A stretch of DNA of 64,000 bases from Pleurotus djamor (taxonomy: Eukaryota > Basidiomycota > Agaricomycetes > Agaricales > Pleurotaceae). The notes below the pieces were generated by a model that made no database searches, had not been told where the DNA came from, and worked only from the letters and a program-made list of their open reading frames with translations. The translations under genes were made by a program, and so were the position numbers. Location of the stretch: the NCBI GenBank assembly GCA_029747585.1, contig JAPEVF010000033.1:105833-169832 (forward strand), read 5' to 3'. The first letter of the stretch is position 1. Each line of letters opens with the position of its first letter. Below, piece after piece: positions 1 through 13,300 of this stretch.

Positions 1-569
1 CCTTTCTGAAACCCTCCGTAATACTCGGTTATTCTCGTTACTAAGGAAAGGCCATTTTTCTTCGTAGAACCAGAATCCGAGGCTAGCCCCGTGACGCGAC
101 GTTCTCGCTCAAGTCGACACGGTCTTGATACGCCCAAGGATGAAGCGTCGTTCATGTATTATGTACCTAGTCGAGACCCACCTCCTGATACCATGAAAGG
201 TGGGCGTTCATATCTACTTCAACGCGTGCAATGGAGACGATCAGAACCTAGAACCCTCGCCTCGACGGCTTCCACGCGCCCCTCGCGAAGACCGAACGAT
301 GTTACAACGTGAGCAACCATGTACCTCTTCTCACCTCGCTTCCGCTCAGAGCAACCAGATGCCTGGCACGTCATGAAAAATTCTGATCCACTAGCAGACT
401 CTGACGACGAAGAGTTTGCGGATGAATATACCCGTCTCGATTACAGTGAGCCCCCTTCGATTGTCCCTTTCGAATATCATGCACTAGTTTGACTTTGGCA
501 GCCCGACGCATAGACATTTTAGCGAAGATGCGCGGTGCTATCTCCTCTGTCAACCGCACAAAATATTAG
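1..569 (+). CDS. 3' end of an unidentified gene (partial at left edge)
   Basis: The last exons of a plus-strand gene that begins outside the window. Reading back from the stop TAG at 567-569, an exon from 504 (ending IDILAKMRGAISSVNRTKY) joins across a GT...AG intron at about 447-503 to an acidic exon containing KNSDPLADSDDEEFADEYTR. That exon joins across a second intron (about 306-345, GTGAGC...CTCAG) to an exon around 200-305 with VGVHIYFNACNGDDQ. The first 200 bp may hold a further exon, but the frame is uncertain. I do not recognise the protein. The consistent phases across two introns and the acidic, non-repetitive peptide support real coding; the function is unknown. Confidence 0.45.
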
Positions 570-947
570 GCGGACACACATGTCGGACGTAAACGCATGA
601 TGATATTGTTTTGTATAGAGACCATGACAGGCATCACGGTTACCGTTGATGTCCGCCACGGATGACATAGTTTGTATAGATAGGTATCTACGGAGTTCTT
701 CGATGGGCCAGCCTATCGAAGAGATATATAGGGATGGGATACACAGGTGTCCTACTGCAATGAGTGTAAGGGATATAAGATAATTGTGTCACCAAAACGG
801 CTCCTGAAATGTACTTGCTTGAATGAATCCCAGATTCCAATGAATGTCAATAAAAGAAAAACCAGAAAAAAAATCCCTGAAAATAGGATACACGCAAAAA
901 GAAACACCTCCATATCTTACACGCCACTTGATGAGAACAGCCGATTC

Positions 948-2197
948 TTAGAACCCTCCTGGAAGCGACAGGACAGGGTGCTCGAAACCACTGCGCCTGG
1001 TACGCTGCATCTCGCCTGGTGCGCTACGGCGTTTCCAGTGCTTGTGCTTGGTCAGAATATCTTCTTCGTCATGACCGGTGTGCCCGTATTCAGAAGGCAT
1101 TAAGCGTCTTCTGAGGGTGGAGATCATGTCTGAAGAACGGCGCGAGCGAGAGTCTAGTGCGAGCAAGTTGACTTCCGAAAGCTCAGTGGGAGACGCATTC
1201 GCTGTACGAGGTACAACAAGCGTGGTAACCTCGATCTTGGGTGACAAAGGTGAACAGGGTGACGCCGGTGGGAGAAGCGGCGAGTATGCAGGCTTGGAGG
1301 GCTTGGGAGCTCGCAGGGGCATTTGTAGCCTGCCAACACCGATGGTTAGCCGTGGGCGCTCTGGCTGAGCGGCACTAGCTGGTCGAGGTTGGGCGAGGTA
1401 CAAGGGAATAGCGGTGGATGCATCGGATTCGATGCTGGCACTGCGAACATGCTTCTGATAGCGCAAACGGGCGGAAATTTGGTCCAAGGATGGTAAGGCG
1501 TGGTTGGCAGCTTCCTTGGAAGCAAACGGTTTACGCTTCGCCTGAGATAAGTCGGCAGGGACACGGAAGTCGACCTGTTCTACCCAAGACTCCTGGACAG
1601 CAGAGGTGCGTATGGGATTCTCACTGATCGTCTCGAAAAGGGCGAGAGGGGAGACCAGGCCGGGAGAGGGTAGGGTGTAGTGGAAGATAGAAGGCGACTC
1701 TGGAGGAGTCTTGGGCGTGTTGGTAGCGGTTGGGGAAGGCGGGGCCATAACCTTGGACAAGAACAGAGCACGCCGCTCGACTGATAAAGGCGTGTGAGCT
1801 GTTTACTCCAGCGATTGCAATGCATAGTTTCCCTACCTTGCTTATTCTTGTGAGCCTTGAGAGCGACTTCCTTTCGCAAGTCATTCTCCCTCTTAGTTAT
1901 GTTCTCCTTCTTCGCCAAGTTTCTCTCTCTGGTCGCCTTNAACAGAGCTTCGAAGCGACCGGAGTCCAAGCCCTTGTTTGCAGCTGCAGACTCAGCGGGC
2001 CTCAACGGCGAAGACTGGCGAGCGAATCGGGGAGAACCAGTTGGAGGCGGGGTGAGATGGCTGGCTCTGAAGCCATCATCTGCCTCTGGAGCAGTAAAGG
2101 TGGCCTGGGTGAAAGGCGAGTACGGTTCCGCGACTGGTTCTGGTTCTGGAGCCGGGGAGATGGAGATTTGGGGGATGTGTGCNGNNAGCGTGGCCAT
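948..2197 (-). CDS. Ser/Pro-rich hypothetical protein
   Basis: Two exons. Exon 1 (2197 to about 1830) starts at ATG with MAT, carries a proline-rich stretch and then a highly charged, probably coiled-coil helix (KATRERNLAKKENITKREND). A GT...AG intron lies near 1770-1830, and exon 2 runs to the stop at 948. The rest is low-complexity Ser/Pro/Ala sequence with many SP dipeptides, typical of phosphorylated disordered regulators, and a basic C-terminus (RRRLMPSEYG, KHKHWKRRSAPGE). No catalytic domain is visible and I do not recognise the family. Three ambiguous bases fall within codons 4-5 and near residue 86. It lies upstream of LYS1 in the same orientation, with 540 bp between them. Confidence 0.6.
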
Positions 2198-2736
2198 TAT
2201 TTATGGAAATACAGGGAAAAGAGAGGACTGGTTTAAGATAATGACAGACGATGGAGAAAAGAGAAAAGCAAGCAAGTGGCCAGCCACCGGGCGATAAGGA
2301 TATGCACTNGGTGGAAGATGATGGTGGGAGGAAAGAAAAAGAGGAATACGTGACGGAGCGGTGGGACGCTCAGCGTCTGTCACGAAGTGGGAGTGTGGAA
2401 AATTCGCTGGGGGGCAGCAAGCTTCAACTCACACCAAAACCCTGGCCTAAATAACATAGTTCAAGCAGTCCAACAAAATCCCAGCTTGGCGCTGGCAACC
2501 GTCACCACCCACAACACACAACTCCCCGTATTCAACATACTCTCACAAATACGTACAGGAATTTATCTCTGCGCCTGCCTGACTACTGACATCATTGAAA
2601 TGCCATTGATCTTCATAGCTTTCTAGCGTCTGCGTCGAATTCGAGGTCCATCGCCCCGTTGTTCCAGAGCAGCCTGCACTCATCCGTGATACATTCCAGA
2701 TAAACATAGATTTTTCCCGGCTCTCGTATCTACTTC
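2198..2736. other. intergenic region
   Basis: Holds the promoter of the minus-strand Ser/Pro-rich gene and the 3' flank of LYS1. I see no gene; short open frames here do not extend across splice sites. Confidence 0.5.
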
Positions 2737-4019
<1,283 letters not shown>

Positions 4020-4156
4020 CGATGGAAAGATNGATCTGAAATGGATGCATTTTGCGGCCGTCCGAGTCATCTCGGGATAGGGTCTCNCCACGTGGGATAC
4101 AGGAGTGGGCCCCTTTCTTCGAGGAACATAAACCTCGAAGCTTGAGNTTGANNTTT

Positions 4157-4192
4157 NNNNNNNNNNNNNNNNNNNNNNNNNNNNNNNNNNNN
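4157..4192. other. assembly gap (N block)
   Basis: About 36 unknown bases between the LYS1 start and the end of the SDR gene, flanked by single Ns. The true length is unknown. Confidence 0.95.
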
Positions 4193-4303
4193 CNGNACCA
4201 AGTATATTCTATGATANCAGTNGATCCATATAGTTGTATGCGTAGTGCTATATTCTGGCAGTGGGTTCCCACCGGAAGAACGATCCCGGCAGAGTCAATA
4301 CTC

Positions 4304-5383
4304 TCACCATTTGTTCCGTCCTTCTAATGCTTTGGAAACTATCTCATCTTTACCCACCTCAAACTTTTGGAAGGCACCCAAAGATGCTCCCGCAGAGACG
4401 TCGAGATCACCCTTCTTCAAGCCATCCATCGTGACTTTGATGTAATCTTCCAACGGCATCCACAATTTGGAGAGTCTCTCCGTNGTCCCTTCGGCTAAAC
4501 GATAATCAGAATCNAANATACATTAAGCGATAGTCTGATGAAGACCATNCATACCATCGTGAAGCTCTGATTCAACAAGAGGTGGTATAATTTCCACGAC
4601 NTGTACATTGGTACCCTTCAACATTNCCCGAAGGGACATGCTCAGAGAATGGAGAGCGGCTTTGGAGGCCGAGTAGTTAGCAACCCACGCTCCCGGGGTA
4701 ATCGCCTATCAAAGCTGTCAGATNTTNCCTCCATAGNAAGATATGCGATGAAAGCACATACTAAACCAGATGTTACGGGAATGATGAAGCAAGGTCGTCC
4801 TTGTGACTAGAGTGGATAGCACTGCTTAATGGATATTCGGGCCTGACAACGGGAATATGCAACTCAACAGCGAGCTTNAACAAGTGTGGCAGAAAATATG
4901 TGATGGCAGTCAAGATGGAAGTGTAGTTGATGTTGAGCTCGCTTAACAACTCTGGAAGGAAGGACAATGAGATATAGGTTCTCTTGAAGACAANGANAGN
5001 GATTGATCACTATCAAGNGCTATGGTTTCAGGTTTATCGAACCANGTCTCATATTGAATACCGGCGCAAAGTACAATGGTATCAAGCTAGATAAGANGTA
5101 TTTAGAGAACATACCTAATCAGAATCTAACGAGAGCAACGCACATCAGGGTANTTGCCGATAACATCATCGACNAANTTCTTGATGGTTTCTTTNTCGGT
5201 ATCGANGTCGACTTGGACNGTCTCCATCTTGGATGCGAGTTCATCTAGCCTTTCTTTGCGTCGTCCNGCTGCTATGACTTGTGGTTTNCTGGGCAGGTCG
5301 CTAATGGCNTCGGCTAAAGCGCGACCGATGCCTGCAGTAGCACCAGTAACCANAACGCATTTGCTATCGTTGATCGTCGCCAT
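4304..5383 (-). CDS. short-chain dehydrogenase/reductase (SDR)
   Basis: NAD(P)-dependent oxidoreductase of the classical SDR fold; substrate unknown. The N-terminal exon (ATG at 5383) has VTGATAGIGRAL, the TGxxxGIG cofactor loop, followed by a GRRKERLDEL segment with basic residues typical of NADP preference. Later exons carry ELNINYTSILTAITYFLPHL and then NYSASKAALHSLSMSLR, the catalytic YxxxK helix, and end near KALEGRNKW. A block of unknown bases (about 4157-4192) lies just beyond the stop, and scattered Ns occur within exons, so some intron borders are uncertain. Nothing nearby indicates a pathway. It resembles fungal SDRs close to DltE/YbbO-type oxidoreductases. Confidence 0.75.
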
Positions 5384-5518
5384 ANGGTATGGTGATATGG
5401 GTAAANTGATAAGCTGGTNACAATGTGTACCGACTGGNGTGAGNAGTNNTNGCAGAACAAGTCNACTCAGGGGCAGAANGACANNNGNNNNAANNCGATC
5501 GAAGTCTTTGAAGCGCCG
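5384..5518. promoter_or_regulatory. shared promoter of the SDR and TTC1-like genes
   Basis: Only 135 bp separate the divergent start codons. The segment contains many Ns, so no box can be called. Confidence 0.4.
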
Positions 5519-6566
5519 ATGGCCAACCTTACTGAACTACCAACATCGACAACCGACGTGAATGATCAAGACGCTGNCCAGTCTGTGGNCNTTGAAGTAT
5601 GCTCAGCTGCTATTGTCNCATTTTGATCCACTAACACGACCATGATCAGGAACTCGTTCGCGAAGTTGAGGACATCAAGGCAACAGGCAATGAGCATTTC
5701 CGTTCAGCAGAATGGCACGACGCGCTTTCTTCGTATCTGATAGCTTTGGAACGCCTTCCGAAGAGGCGAAACCAAAGAAAGGATCCAGTCCCAGAACCTG
5801 ATGATGACGACGATGATGTTGGTCAGGATGTTGGTCAAACCGGAACATCTACTACGAAGCCCTCGACGCCCGAACNGANTGATGTAGAAGAGAACCCGCT
5901 TGCGCGTGATCCTTCGATTATGAAGCTCAGAGCCGTCCTTAATGCGAATATTGCAGCATGCCATGTNAAGCTAGTAAGGCCCTTAACTTGGATTTTCCAT
6001 GCCTGCTAACTNCATCTAAAGGATTGCTATAAAGAGGCCGTGGATGCCTGCTCTCAAGGTCAGCATGCTTCTTCTGGCTTCATATCCAGAAAACTCATGC
6101 TCCTTAATTTTCGATAGCCATTGTCGACGACCCCAAATATGTGAAAGCTCTGCAACGCCGCGCCGCTGCNAACGAACATCTTAATACTTGGTCATCANTG
6201 AGNAGTGCNCAAGAAGGTGAACACANATCCCATAAATGTANNCTGACGACCGACTGAATTACTTNCATAGACTACAAGTCATTACTCACGTTGCTTCCAG
6301 AAGGATCACCGCAGCATCGAGACACGCAACGCCTCCTTCGTGCNTTGATCCCTCGCGTAGAAGCTTCTCAGAAGGCTGAGACGGCTGAAATGCTGGGGAA
6401 ACTCAAGAACCTAGGCAACAGTATTCTCGGTACTTGTGTTCCCCAGTTTGGTTTCCTTGAGAAGTACGTCACTCACCCGAGCCCAGGCAACTTTGGTCTC
6501 TCCACCGACAACTTCAAGTTTGAGCCTAACGGCCAGGGCGGATACTCGATGCAATTTACTCAGTAA
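5519..6566 (+). CDS. TTC1-like tetratricopeptide-repeat protein
   Basis: Small TPR co-chaperone-type adaptor similar to animal TTC1. Start ATG at 5519 (MANLTELPTS); an intron around 5598-5652 ends in CAG before ELVREVEDIKATGNEHF, the first TPR helix. EWHDALSSYLIALERLP follows, then an acidic insert (EPDDDDDDVGQ) and the second and third repeats, with LRAVLNANIAACH and DDPKYVKALQRRAAANEHL. The conserved tail reads EMLGKLKNLGNSILG followed by FGLSTDNFKFEPNGQGGYS, which is characteristic of TTC1 proteins. The usual role is binding Hsp90/Hsp70 tails or Ras/G-alpha proteins. The assignment rests on the TPR order and the C-terminal signature; Ns occur in two introns. Confidence 0.8.
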
Positions 6567-6705
6567 CCAAGGTTTCCACGTCCGGAGGATACNGTATCAA
6601 CAGCGTTATTGGGANTNTGGTACACATNTNAGTCTAGGTAGGTCACTGGATCACGAAATATAGTCCATTCTGGGTANACCTAGAATCCTGACAATGAATG
6701 NCCAT

Positions 6706-7361
6706 TCAATGAAGCAGCGAAGTCCTACGCACCCTCATCCGTAGTTTTGCTCGCACGAGCGACATAGACACTGGTCCGTAGTCGCGAGAATCCCTNGACA
6801 GAGCAGCGTTATCACCACTTATCCAGATATGACCTTTCGGTATTACGACGTGTTCTGTTGAGGGTGCTTTTTGACCTGTGGGATCGACACAAATCACGTC
6901 GCCCGGGAGTCCAATNACGCGTTTNCAAATTATTCGCGACGGGTCAAGGGGNGANTACAAGGTNACTAGCTCGCCGCGNTTGATTCCGGTCGGGTTCAAN
7001 CGTATTGACAAACGATCNTCAANGACAATTTCGCCGGAGTCAGCCAAAGTCGGCATCATTGAGNATCCACTCATCTAGATGCTCATTAGATGAATGATGC
7101 GTGTCTTTCGNNTGGGGTACACCTACAAATGATAATGTTCCAACATACTCGGCGAATAAGTGGATGGCACAAGCCATGTTTACAACCTGAGCACGAATTA
7201 GCCTGGCATGAAACAAGCAGCAGAAGTCCGGTCGTCACCTTGAGCGTCGTTTTCCCCGCGACTTTGCCTTTATGGGACCATGGCATGGCCCAAAAATTGC
7301 TTGCTGCTCTTATTTTTTCATCTTTGAAACGTTTGAATGTGAAGGAGAGTAGGCGACTCAT
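6706..7361 (-). CDS. IMP1: mitochondrial inner membrane peptidase subunit 1
   Basis: Serine/lysine-dyad signal peptidase of family S26 that trims sorting signals on the intermembrane-space side of the inner membrane. Spliced by eye: exon 1 ends KTTLK; exon 2 reads VVNMACAIHLFAEYVGTLSF, the membrane-proximal segment typical of Imp1; exon 3 starts SGXSMMPTL with the catalytic Ser. The catalytic Lys lies in KRXIGLPGD and the C-terminal box is GDNAALXRDSRDYGPVS. The start could be ATG at 7361 or the internal ATG near 7286 (MPWSHKGK). Imp1 rather than Imp2 is favoured by the EYVG segment before the Ser box. It converges on the TTC1-like gene (140 bp apart) and diverges from ELP4. Confidence 0.82.
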
Positions 7362-7567
7362 AAATCCATGGAAAGGATTGTTGGCCGCTGGGCTCCGAGG
7401 TTTCAGGCTGTCCGAAATGGGCTTAGGGGCTAAAAAGTTACAACTACCGCCGTNNGCGATNGACCATCATCCTCTCCACANANAATTTGGATNCAATCNT
7501 CNAGTCTACGTGATTAGCNGNCTCNTNACNCTTCAATCTTNNAGNTNGAACNACAGNCCTCAGAGNC

Positions 7568-9166
7568 ATGTCGTCGTTCAAGCGNAAGGGATCATCNAAA
7601 CAAACTCAGCTTTTCGCTGGNACTCGGTTTTCATCTTCATCGCCAACNACGATNATCACTTCTACTGGGATCCCCTCGCTTGACGATATCTTTGGAGGAG
7701 GACTTCCATTATCGTGCACTTCGGTCATATNCAATCCAGACTCCCACTCTGCGTATGGAGATCTCGTACAAAAGTATGTCGTTGCTCAAGGGCTTGCCTG
7801 GGATCATCATGTCTGTGTCGTTGCACCCGATGGCTTGAAATTCGTAAAGGAATGCATGTGGATGCCCAGCCCCTTGACTTCTCTTGCCGGTGTGAATGCA
7901 GACACCAGTTCTGGAGGCGACGATAATACGGACTCGGTGAATGACACCGATGGCGACATCAAGATCGCTTGGAGATACAAGCAAATGAAACAATTTACCA
8001 CCACCGTTCCAACCAGCAGTACGTATGTGTGGGCTTGTCTTTCCCCATCTAATACCAAATTTCATAAACCTGCGAAAATGTAGGGCAACTGAACAATTTT
8101 GTCGGACCCTCGACCTATCGTGCAAATTGCCAGAGAACNTCGTGGAAAAGGCCCTGCTGAACAAGAGGCTCTCAGTCATCGATGTATTCCCCGAGGAANC
8201 GAATGAACTTTCGACGACTAGGGTCATTGCCCAATTGTCGTCGCTGCTCGCTGAAACATTATCTGCTACTGAGCCCGTAAACGCCATTCGACCACTGCGG
8301 ATCGTCATCCCGTCTTTTGGTTCACCTTTCTGGGGTGACCTGACTGCCGAGGTACGCCTTGCTATCCACGCCCAGCGTAACTCTCATTCACTGACGCGCA
8401 TGTACGCGTTTAGAATCTGTTGTTATTTTTACAGTCCCTGCGTGCCTTGTTACGCCGATATTCCTTCGCCTGCGCCTCCATATGCTTCTCTCCCCACGCA
8501 TCCACTGACGCATGGGGTGGCGTAGGTTGGACACAGAAAGTTGGCTGGTTTACCGATTCAGCTNTGACCATGTCGGCATTCNCTGGTATGTGAGATTCAN
8601 GCANTAGGNACCNCAGCGTCACCATGTTCTGATTGGATTGTTCGCATCTATTTCNAGCTGACCCGNCGTTGTCTGCGACATTTCCGTCGTATCACGGCTT
8701 GTTACATACACATACATTGCCTGCACCACATACCGTCCTACCGCCGAGTGACAGGTTCTCGATTTTACGAGGCCTGTCACCNTCCGCTGTATCAGCTTGC
8801 GGGGGCAGTGGGGAGAANAATTTGGCATTCAAGTGCACGAGGAAGCGATTGGTCTTTGAGACGCTTCATCTCGACGTAGAAGGAGGAGTGGGAGAAAGGC
8901 GGACGACGCCCTCCGCGCATTCTATCGCCTTGGATACGGGTCTCTCTGGTCATGGGCTCGGACCAGACCCACCTGCGAAGGACGCGACGATCCCCAGATC
9001 GATTGCTACCGTGCAGGTTGAGCTCGAGACTCCAGCCGCTACCTCCTCGGCCTCCATACCTCACCAAGAAGCTCATCCACTACCAATGAAAGATCCGGGA
9101 CAACCCAAGAAGCCAAAGAAGCGGGTGGCATTCCATTCTAACAAGCCCGACCTATACGACTTTTGA
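7568..9166 (+). CDS. ELP4: Elongator complex protein 4
   Basis: RecA-like subunit of the Elp4-5-6 subcomplex of Elongator, needed for modification of wobble uridines in tRNA. ATG at 7568 gives MSSFK, then GIPSLDDIFGGGLPLSC, the degenerate P-loop region of the PAXNEB/ELP4 family. YGDLVQKYVVAQGLAWDHHV and VVAPDGLKFVKECMWMP follow, then IKIAWRYKQMKQF, a hallmark of Elp4. Further exons give FCRTLDLSCKLPEN and RPLRIVIPSFGSPFWGDL. The last exon ends KKPKKRVAFHSNKPDLYDF. Several introns contain Ns, so exon limits around 8350-8800 are approximate. It is divergent from IMP1. Confidence 0.88.
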
Positions 9167-10376
9167 CAACCTCGAATTGTGGATTAGCAATCCTTCGTTG
9201 TCGTCGGCGGCTTATAGCTTGCGAGGGTGCAAAANNCGCTCGATCGTAGGTGCATTTGGTGGGAGAACTGCCAGAATGCTAGCTATGGCTGGAGCAGAGA
9301 AGTTTGATCTCGTAGAAGCAAGGGGGACTTTGCGTGTCCCTGTCGATCGATCGTTGTACTGCTGCCTATCATCGTATGTAGGGCCTGGTAGAAGTAACAA
9401 GTGCAGTGACGCGACGCCAAGTATTGATGCGTAGGTTGTAGGTTGTGCGTCTTTCAGTTCGCACTAGCATTCGATATTCAATTCCAAGATCAGAGCAGGA
9501 AAGATATATGAAGTCTCGATTGGGGCTATCTGTGAGTGGAAACGTTNAAGTTACGCATTTGAGCCCGTAGTGAGAGCTAGCTGGTAGTTTGGAGTGTCGG
9601 GTGCGAAGGAGGNNNCAGTGCCGCATCTGCATCATGCATCAATATCAATGTCGTTCACGCGCAAACGCGGTTATCTGCGCAATGAAGATACTTGTGAAAT
9701 TTGCTGATGCTACGCCTTGACGGCATCGTTGAGTAAATTTCATGCCAGACATACGTGTAACGGATATATAACAGTGTAACCACCAGAGATAGCAGCCAAG
9801 ACTCTGAACGGAGAGTTCCTCCCCCTTCCTTCCTATTCTGCACTCCTGTAGGGAAAGGTTTTGCCGACGTCTGGTCCCGCAACGTTCTACGTGTACGCTG
9901 GAAACCGGACATTGTGGAGATACTGGACCACGAGGGAAATTTTCTGAGATTCATCAGTTGATTGATTTTTCTGGAGTTGGAAAGGCCCTGGTAGGGGATA
10001 TATACTCATGTGCGTGCATTTGCCATTGNGGTTTCACTAGGCACCTGAGGCTAATTTGAACGGCGAACAGGAGAGCCGACATTGTTGCTTCTGAACGACG
10101 NCAGCGTCAGGTTCCGGGACTGGGAGAACACCTGCGAAGAGGATCGAACGTGGACAAGCCGCTTCCTGCAATGCCTCGGAAAAGCATGGACATGGCCGAT
10201 CGTGGGCCGGAGTGGATGGCAGAGTCTGGTGGGGAACTGGAAGCCTGGGCAGAAGGTGAGAAGGCTCAGAGAAGCGCTGTCGATGTCGTCTTGAGTGTGA
10301 CTGGGAGTCGGTTGGAACACAGTCGCGCGTGTTTGACATTGTTTTTGTCTCACGACGCTATTGGCGATAGTTATTA
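9167..10376. other. 1.2-kb intergenic region before the LRR-RhoGEF gene
   Basis: No convincing gene. On the plus strand, 10150-10300 reads DKPLPAMPRKSMDMAD and continues open without an in-frame ATG; it may be 5' leader or an unrecognised upstream exon of the RhoGEF gene. Short open frames at 9177-9434 (+) and 9655-9954 (-) show no family signature. Confidence 0.4.
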
Positions 10377-13300
10377 TGGCTCCTTCCTCCTCCCTTGCTC
10401 TTGACCGCGACAGTCTCCCCTCCTCCTCCTCCNCNTACTGACTCCTTTTCTTCTNCNNCTCCGCAGACGACTACGCTTCACGACGCGCTCAACGGTCCCC
10501 ATCGCTNCCACCAACCCCCATCTCCCCGACAGACCTCCCCCGTCCTCGTGCACCAACGCCCTCGGCCTCAGTGCCAGCCATTTTCGATAATCGGCTCAGC
10601 GACGCGTACAGTATNATGGACCCTTCCTCATCAGACTATAGCTCGACTGTCAATCAAAGCCCGGTCTCCTTCGCTTCGCCGACATCGCCTCTTCATCCTC
10701 AGGCCCAGNGTGCTCCTCGATTTTCTTCTCATTCTCCTCTGCTGCGTTCCGTATCAGAGAGTGAATCCACGTTGATGGCGGAATCCCAGCCTCAGCCTCG
10801 TAGCACGGCCAGGCTTGCAAAATCGTCTCTACCAGACCCCTCACATTTCCCCGATCCGTATCCTTTTCGAGTCCTTCCCCAGGGCTTGACTTCAAACACT
10901 CCCGCCCTTTCCTCCGCCGGTTCTTCCTCGGCTTCAACTCGTTCTTCCGCATACACAAGCTCAGGAAGTGCAATTGCCTCGGTGGATTACAGCCACGTGC
11001 ACGTCGCGTCGGGCGAGGACGACGCATCGGCAGGTGTGGGAATCGCATCTGAAGTAGTAAACCAACTACTCTCCAAAGCTCCCATCACTTCGCATTCACC
11101 CCGAGGACCTCCATCGCACATGTATTCTGATCAGCTCAGATGGTCAGATGCGTATTCTTCTGGCGTTCGATCACGATCGTCATCAACGGGCGGTAATTCC
11201 AATGAAAACGCTGTCGCAGTCTTGGGGCTTCGGGAGCAGCCTAGCTACGACAGGAGCTGGCAGACTTTCGACGAGAAGGACGAAGTCGGTGCCAGCGAGG
11301 ATGAAACGGACTATGAGCACGACCTTGATGGGGATATGGACGAAGAGGAGGGCGAGGAGGAAAGAACCTCGGCCGCTGTGATTGCAGATGAAGGCCGCGG
11401 CTTGATAGTTCAAGGCGAGGGCATGCAGGTCTCTGAGCTCCAAATACAGCCAGGTATTTGTCCTTTTTCGCCCTAAAACCTTCCATCGGTTTAACGTCTG
11501 CCTTTCCAGGAACGACNCATCTTCTCATAGGTTCCTCTTCTTCGCCCAACATAATGCCATCCTTCCTGTCCAACACAATCCCTCAGATCTGCGGCTCTCT
11601 TCTTGCTCTTGATATNTCGGCAAACTTCCTCGGAGCCCTNCCTCCATGCTTGGCAATGTGCTCCCANCTCGAAGAGCTTAACATTGCTTCGAATCCGCTT
11701 CGAGTTCTCCCTGCATTCCTATCNCAACTGCGACACTTGCAAGTCCTTATTGCTGATTGCACNGGNATAGTTACCCTNCCAGGTTGCTTAGCNGACCTCG
11801 ACAGGNTTCATACGATAAGCATACGCAGGAATAAGTTACACTCNCTTCCNAGCTGGCTGTGCCTTCTNCCTGCCCTACAAACTCTGTGTGTGGATGGTAA
11901 CCCTTTCCAAGGCCCCTGGAAAGCATTGGTGGAACCTTTACTTGCTAAAGCTCCCATGACGCCAATGTACCCTCCTTCCACGCCTTCTTTTCCCTTGCTC
12001 TCTGCTGGATTGCGTAGTTCTCAGGCAAGCACTGATACCGATGTCGACGATTCGTCCGATCCTCCGAGTCCAGATGCTACACGACTCCAGAATAGCTCAC
12101 CTGAAGACGAACCTACCATCACACCTGACCGTGCCCCTTTCTTGCGTCACGACACTCAGGATACGCTGCCGTCCCCACCACCGCCACCACCCCTACCATC
12201 AACACGACCCCTTCANCGGACACGCACGACGCCAAATCGGGCTTTCCACGACCAAAATCGNATGAGGAATGTAGCGCCTCTTCCTGAAAATGCAGTTGCG
12301 GGGCCATCAAATCTTCCTTCNCCGGATTCAAACNGACTNGGTGGTGATCGCGAGCTACGCAAGATGAAGAGTGCTGGAGATTTGCGACGAACGANGGCAC
12401 TTGGACCCTCCACCCCAGACTTGACTGTGGTGACACCCCCAAGGCCGACAATGACTCAAATGGGTGCCTCCCAGTCAAGCTCTTCGTTAGCTCGAACGAG
12501 CCCACCGGATTCTGATCGCCCTCCGATGACCAAGCGTTTTGCAAGTTTGGGGGCTTCATCGGCTTTAGGCTCTCCTTCGCGGCCGTCAACGGGTACGCGG
12601 ACCGCGTTAACCCAGTCTCTCTGGGACGGACCCTCTTCCCCGCCTCGCGACTCTCACTCGACCAGTATTAACCGTAACACAGTTGCCGGAGATGATGCTG
12701 TTCCTCCTATGAAACCCTTACGGCCAATGGCACAACCAATCGTGCAAGAACGCGTTCCTCGACGTCCTCAAACCGCGAATGCAGGAGATGTAATAGATGG
12801 TGGCAAGGAACGAAGCAGTCGATGGGGCTTTTTGAAGAAAATGTCAATGGGGAAGATGAAGCAAGATGGGCCCTCACGTCCGTCTACTTCGCAAGGACGA
12901 CCTCCATCAATTCCCTATGGACCTGGCCACAGCAGGATGAGTACATCACCTCGGATTGATGTTCGACTATCAACGACAGGAGGTCTCGACGCTTTTGGGC
13001 CTCTGGGAACCCCCTCCTCAACTGCTCCATCATCACTCGCCCCTTCGAAGCAGCCCTCGCTCGAACGGCTACAACCATCACCTGCGTCCAATCTACTTGG
13101 TGTCCCTGCTTCATCTGCCCCGATGCTCCGGTCGAATAAGCGCCGTAGTTTCCTACCGCTCGGCGACCCAACACCTCTTCAAATCCCTATCCCTGACGCC
13201 ACACCCTTTGTTCAAGGCATCGTAGCCAGTGACGACGCTGATGACGAACGTCGAAACGCTACGCCAAGCCCGATTGACATTGAACAGCAATTGAGGAGAG

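Noticed and set aside
747..1103. Plus-strand frame with a basic N-terminus
   Set aside because: It overlaps the 3' end of the better supported minus-strand gene and shows no splice or family support.
11148..11443. Alternative frames within the RhoGEF gene
   Set aside because: Shadow frames of a continuous, well-supported coding exon.
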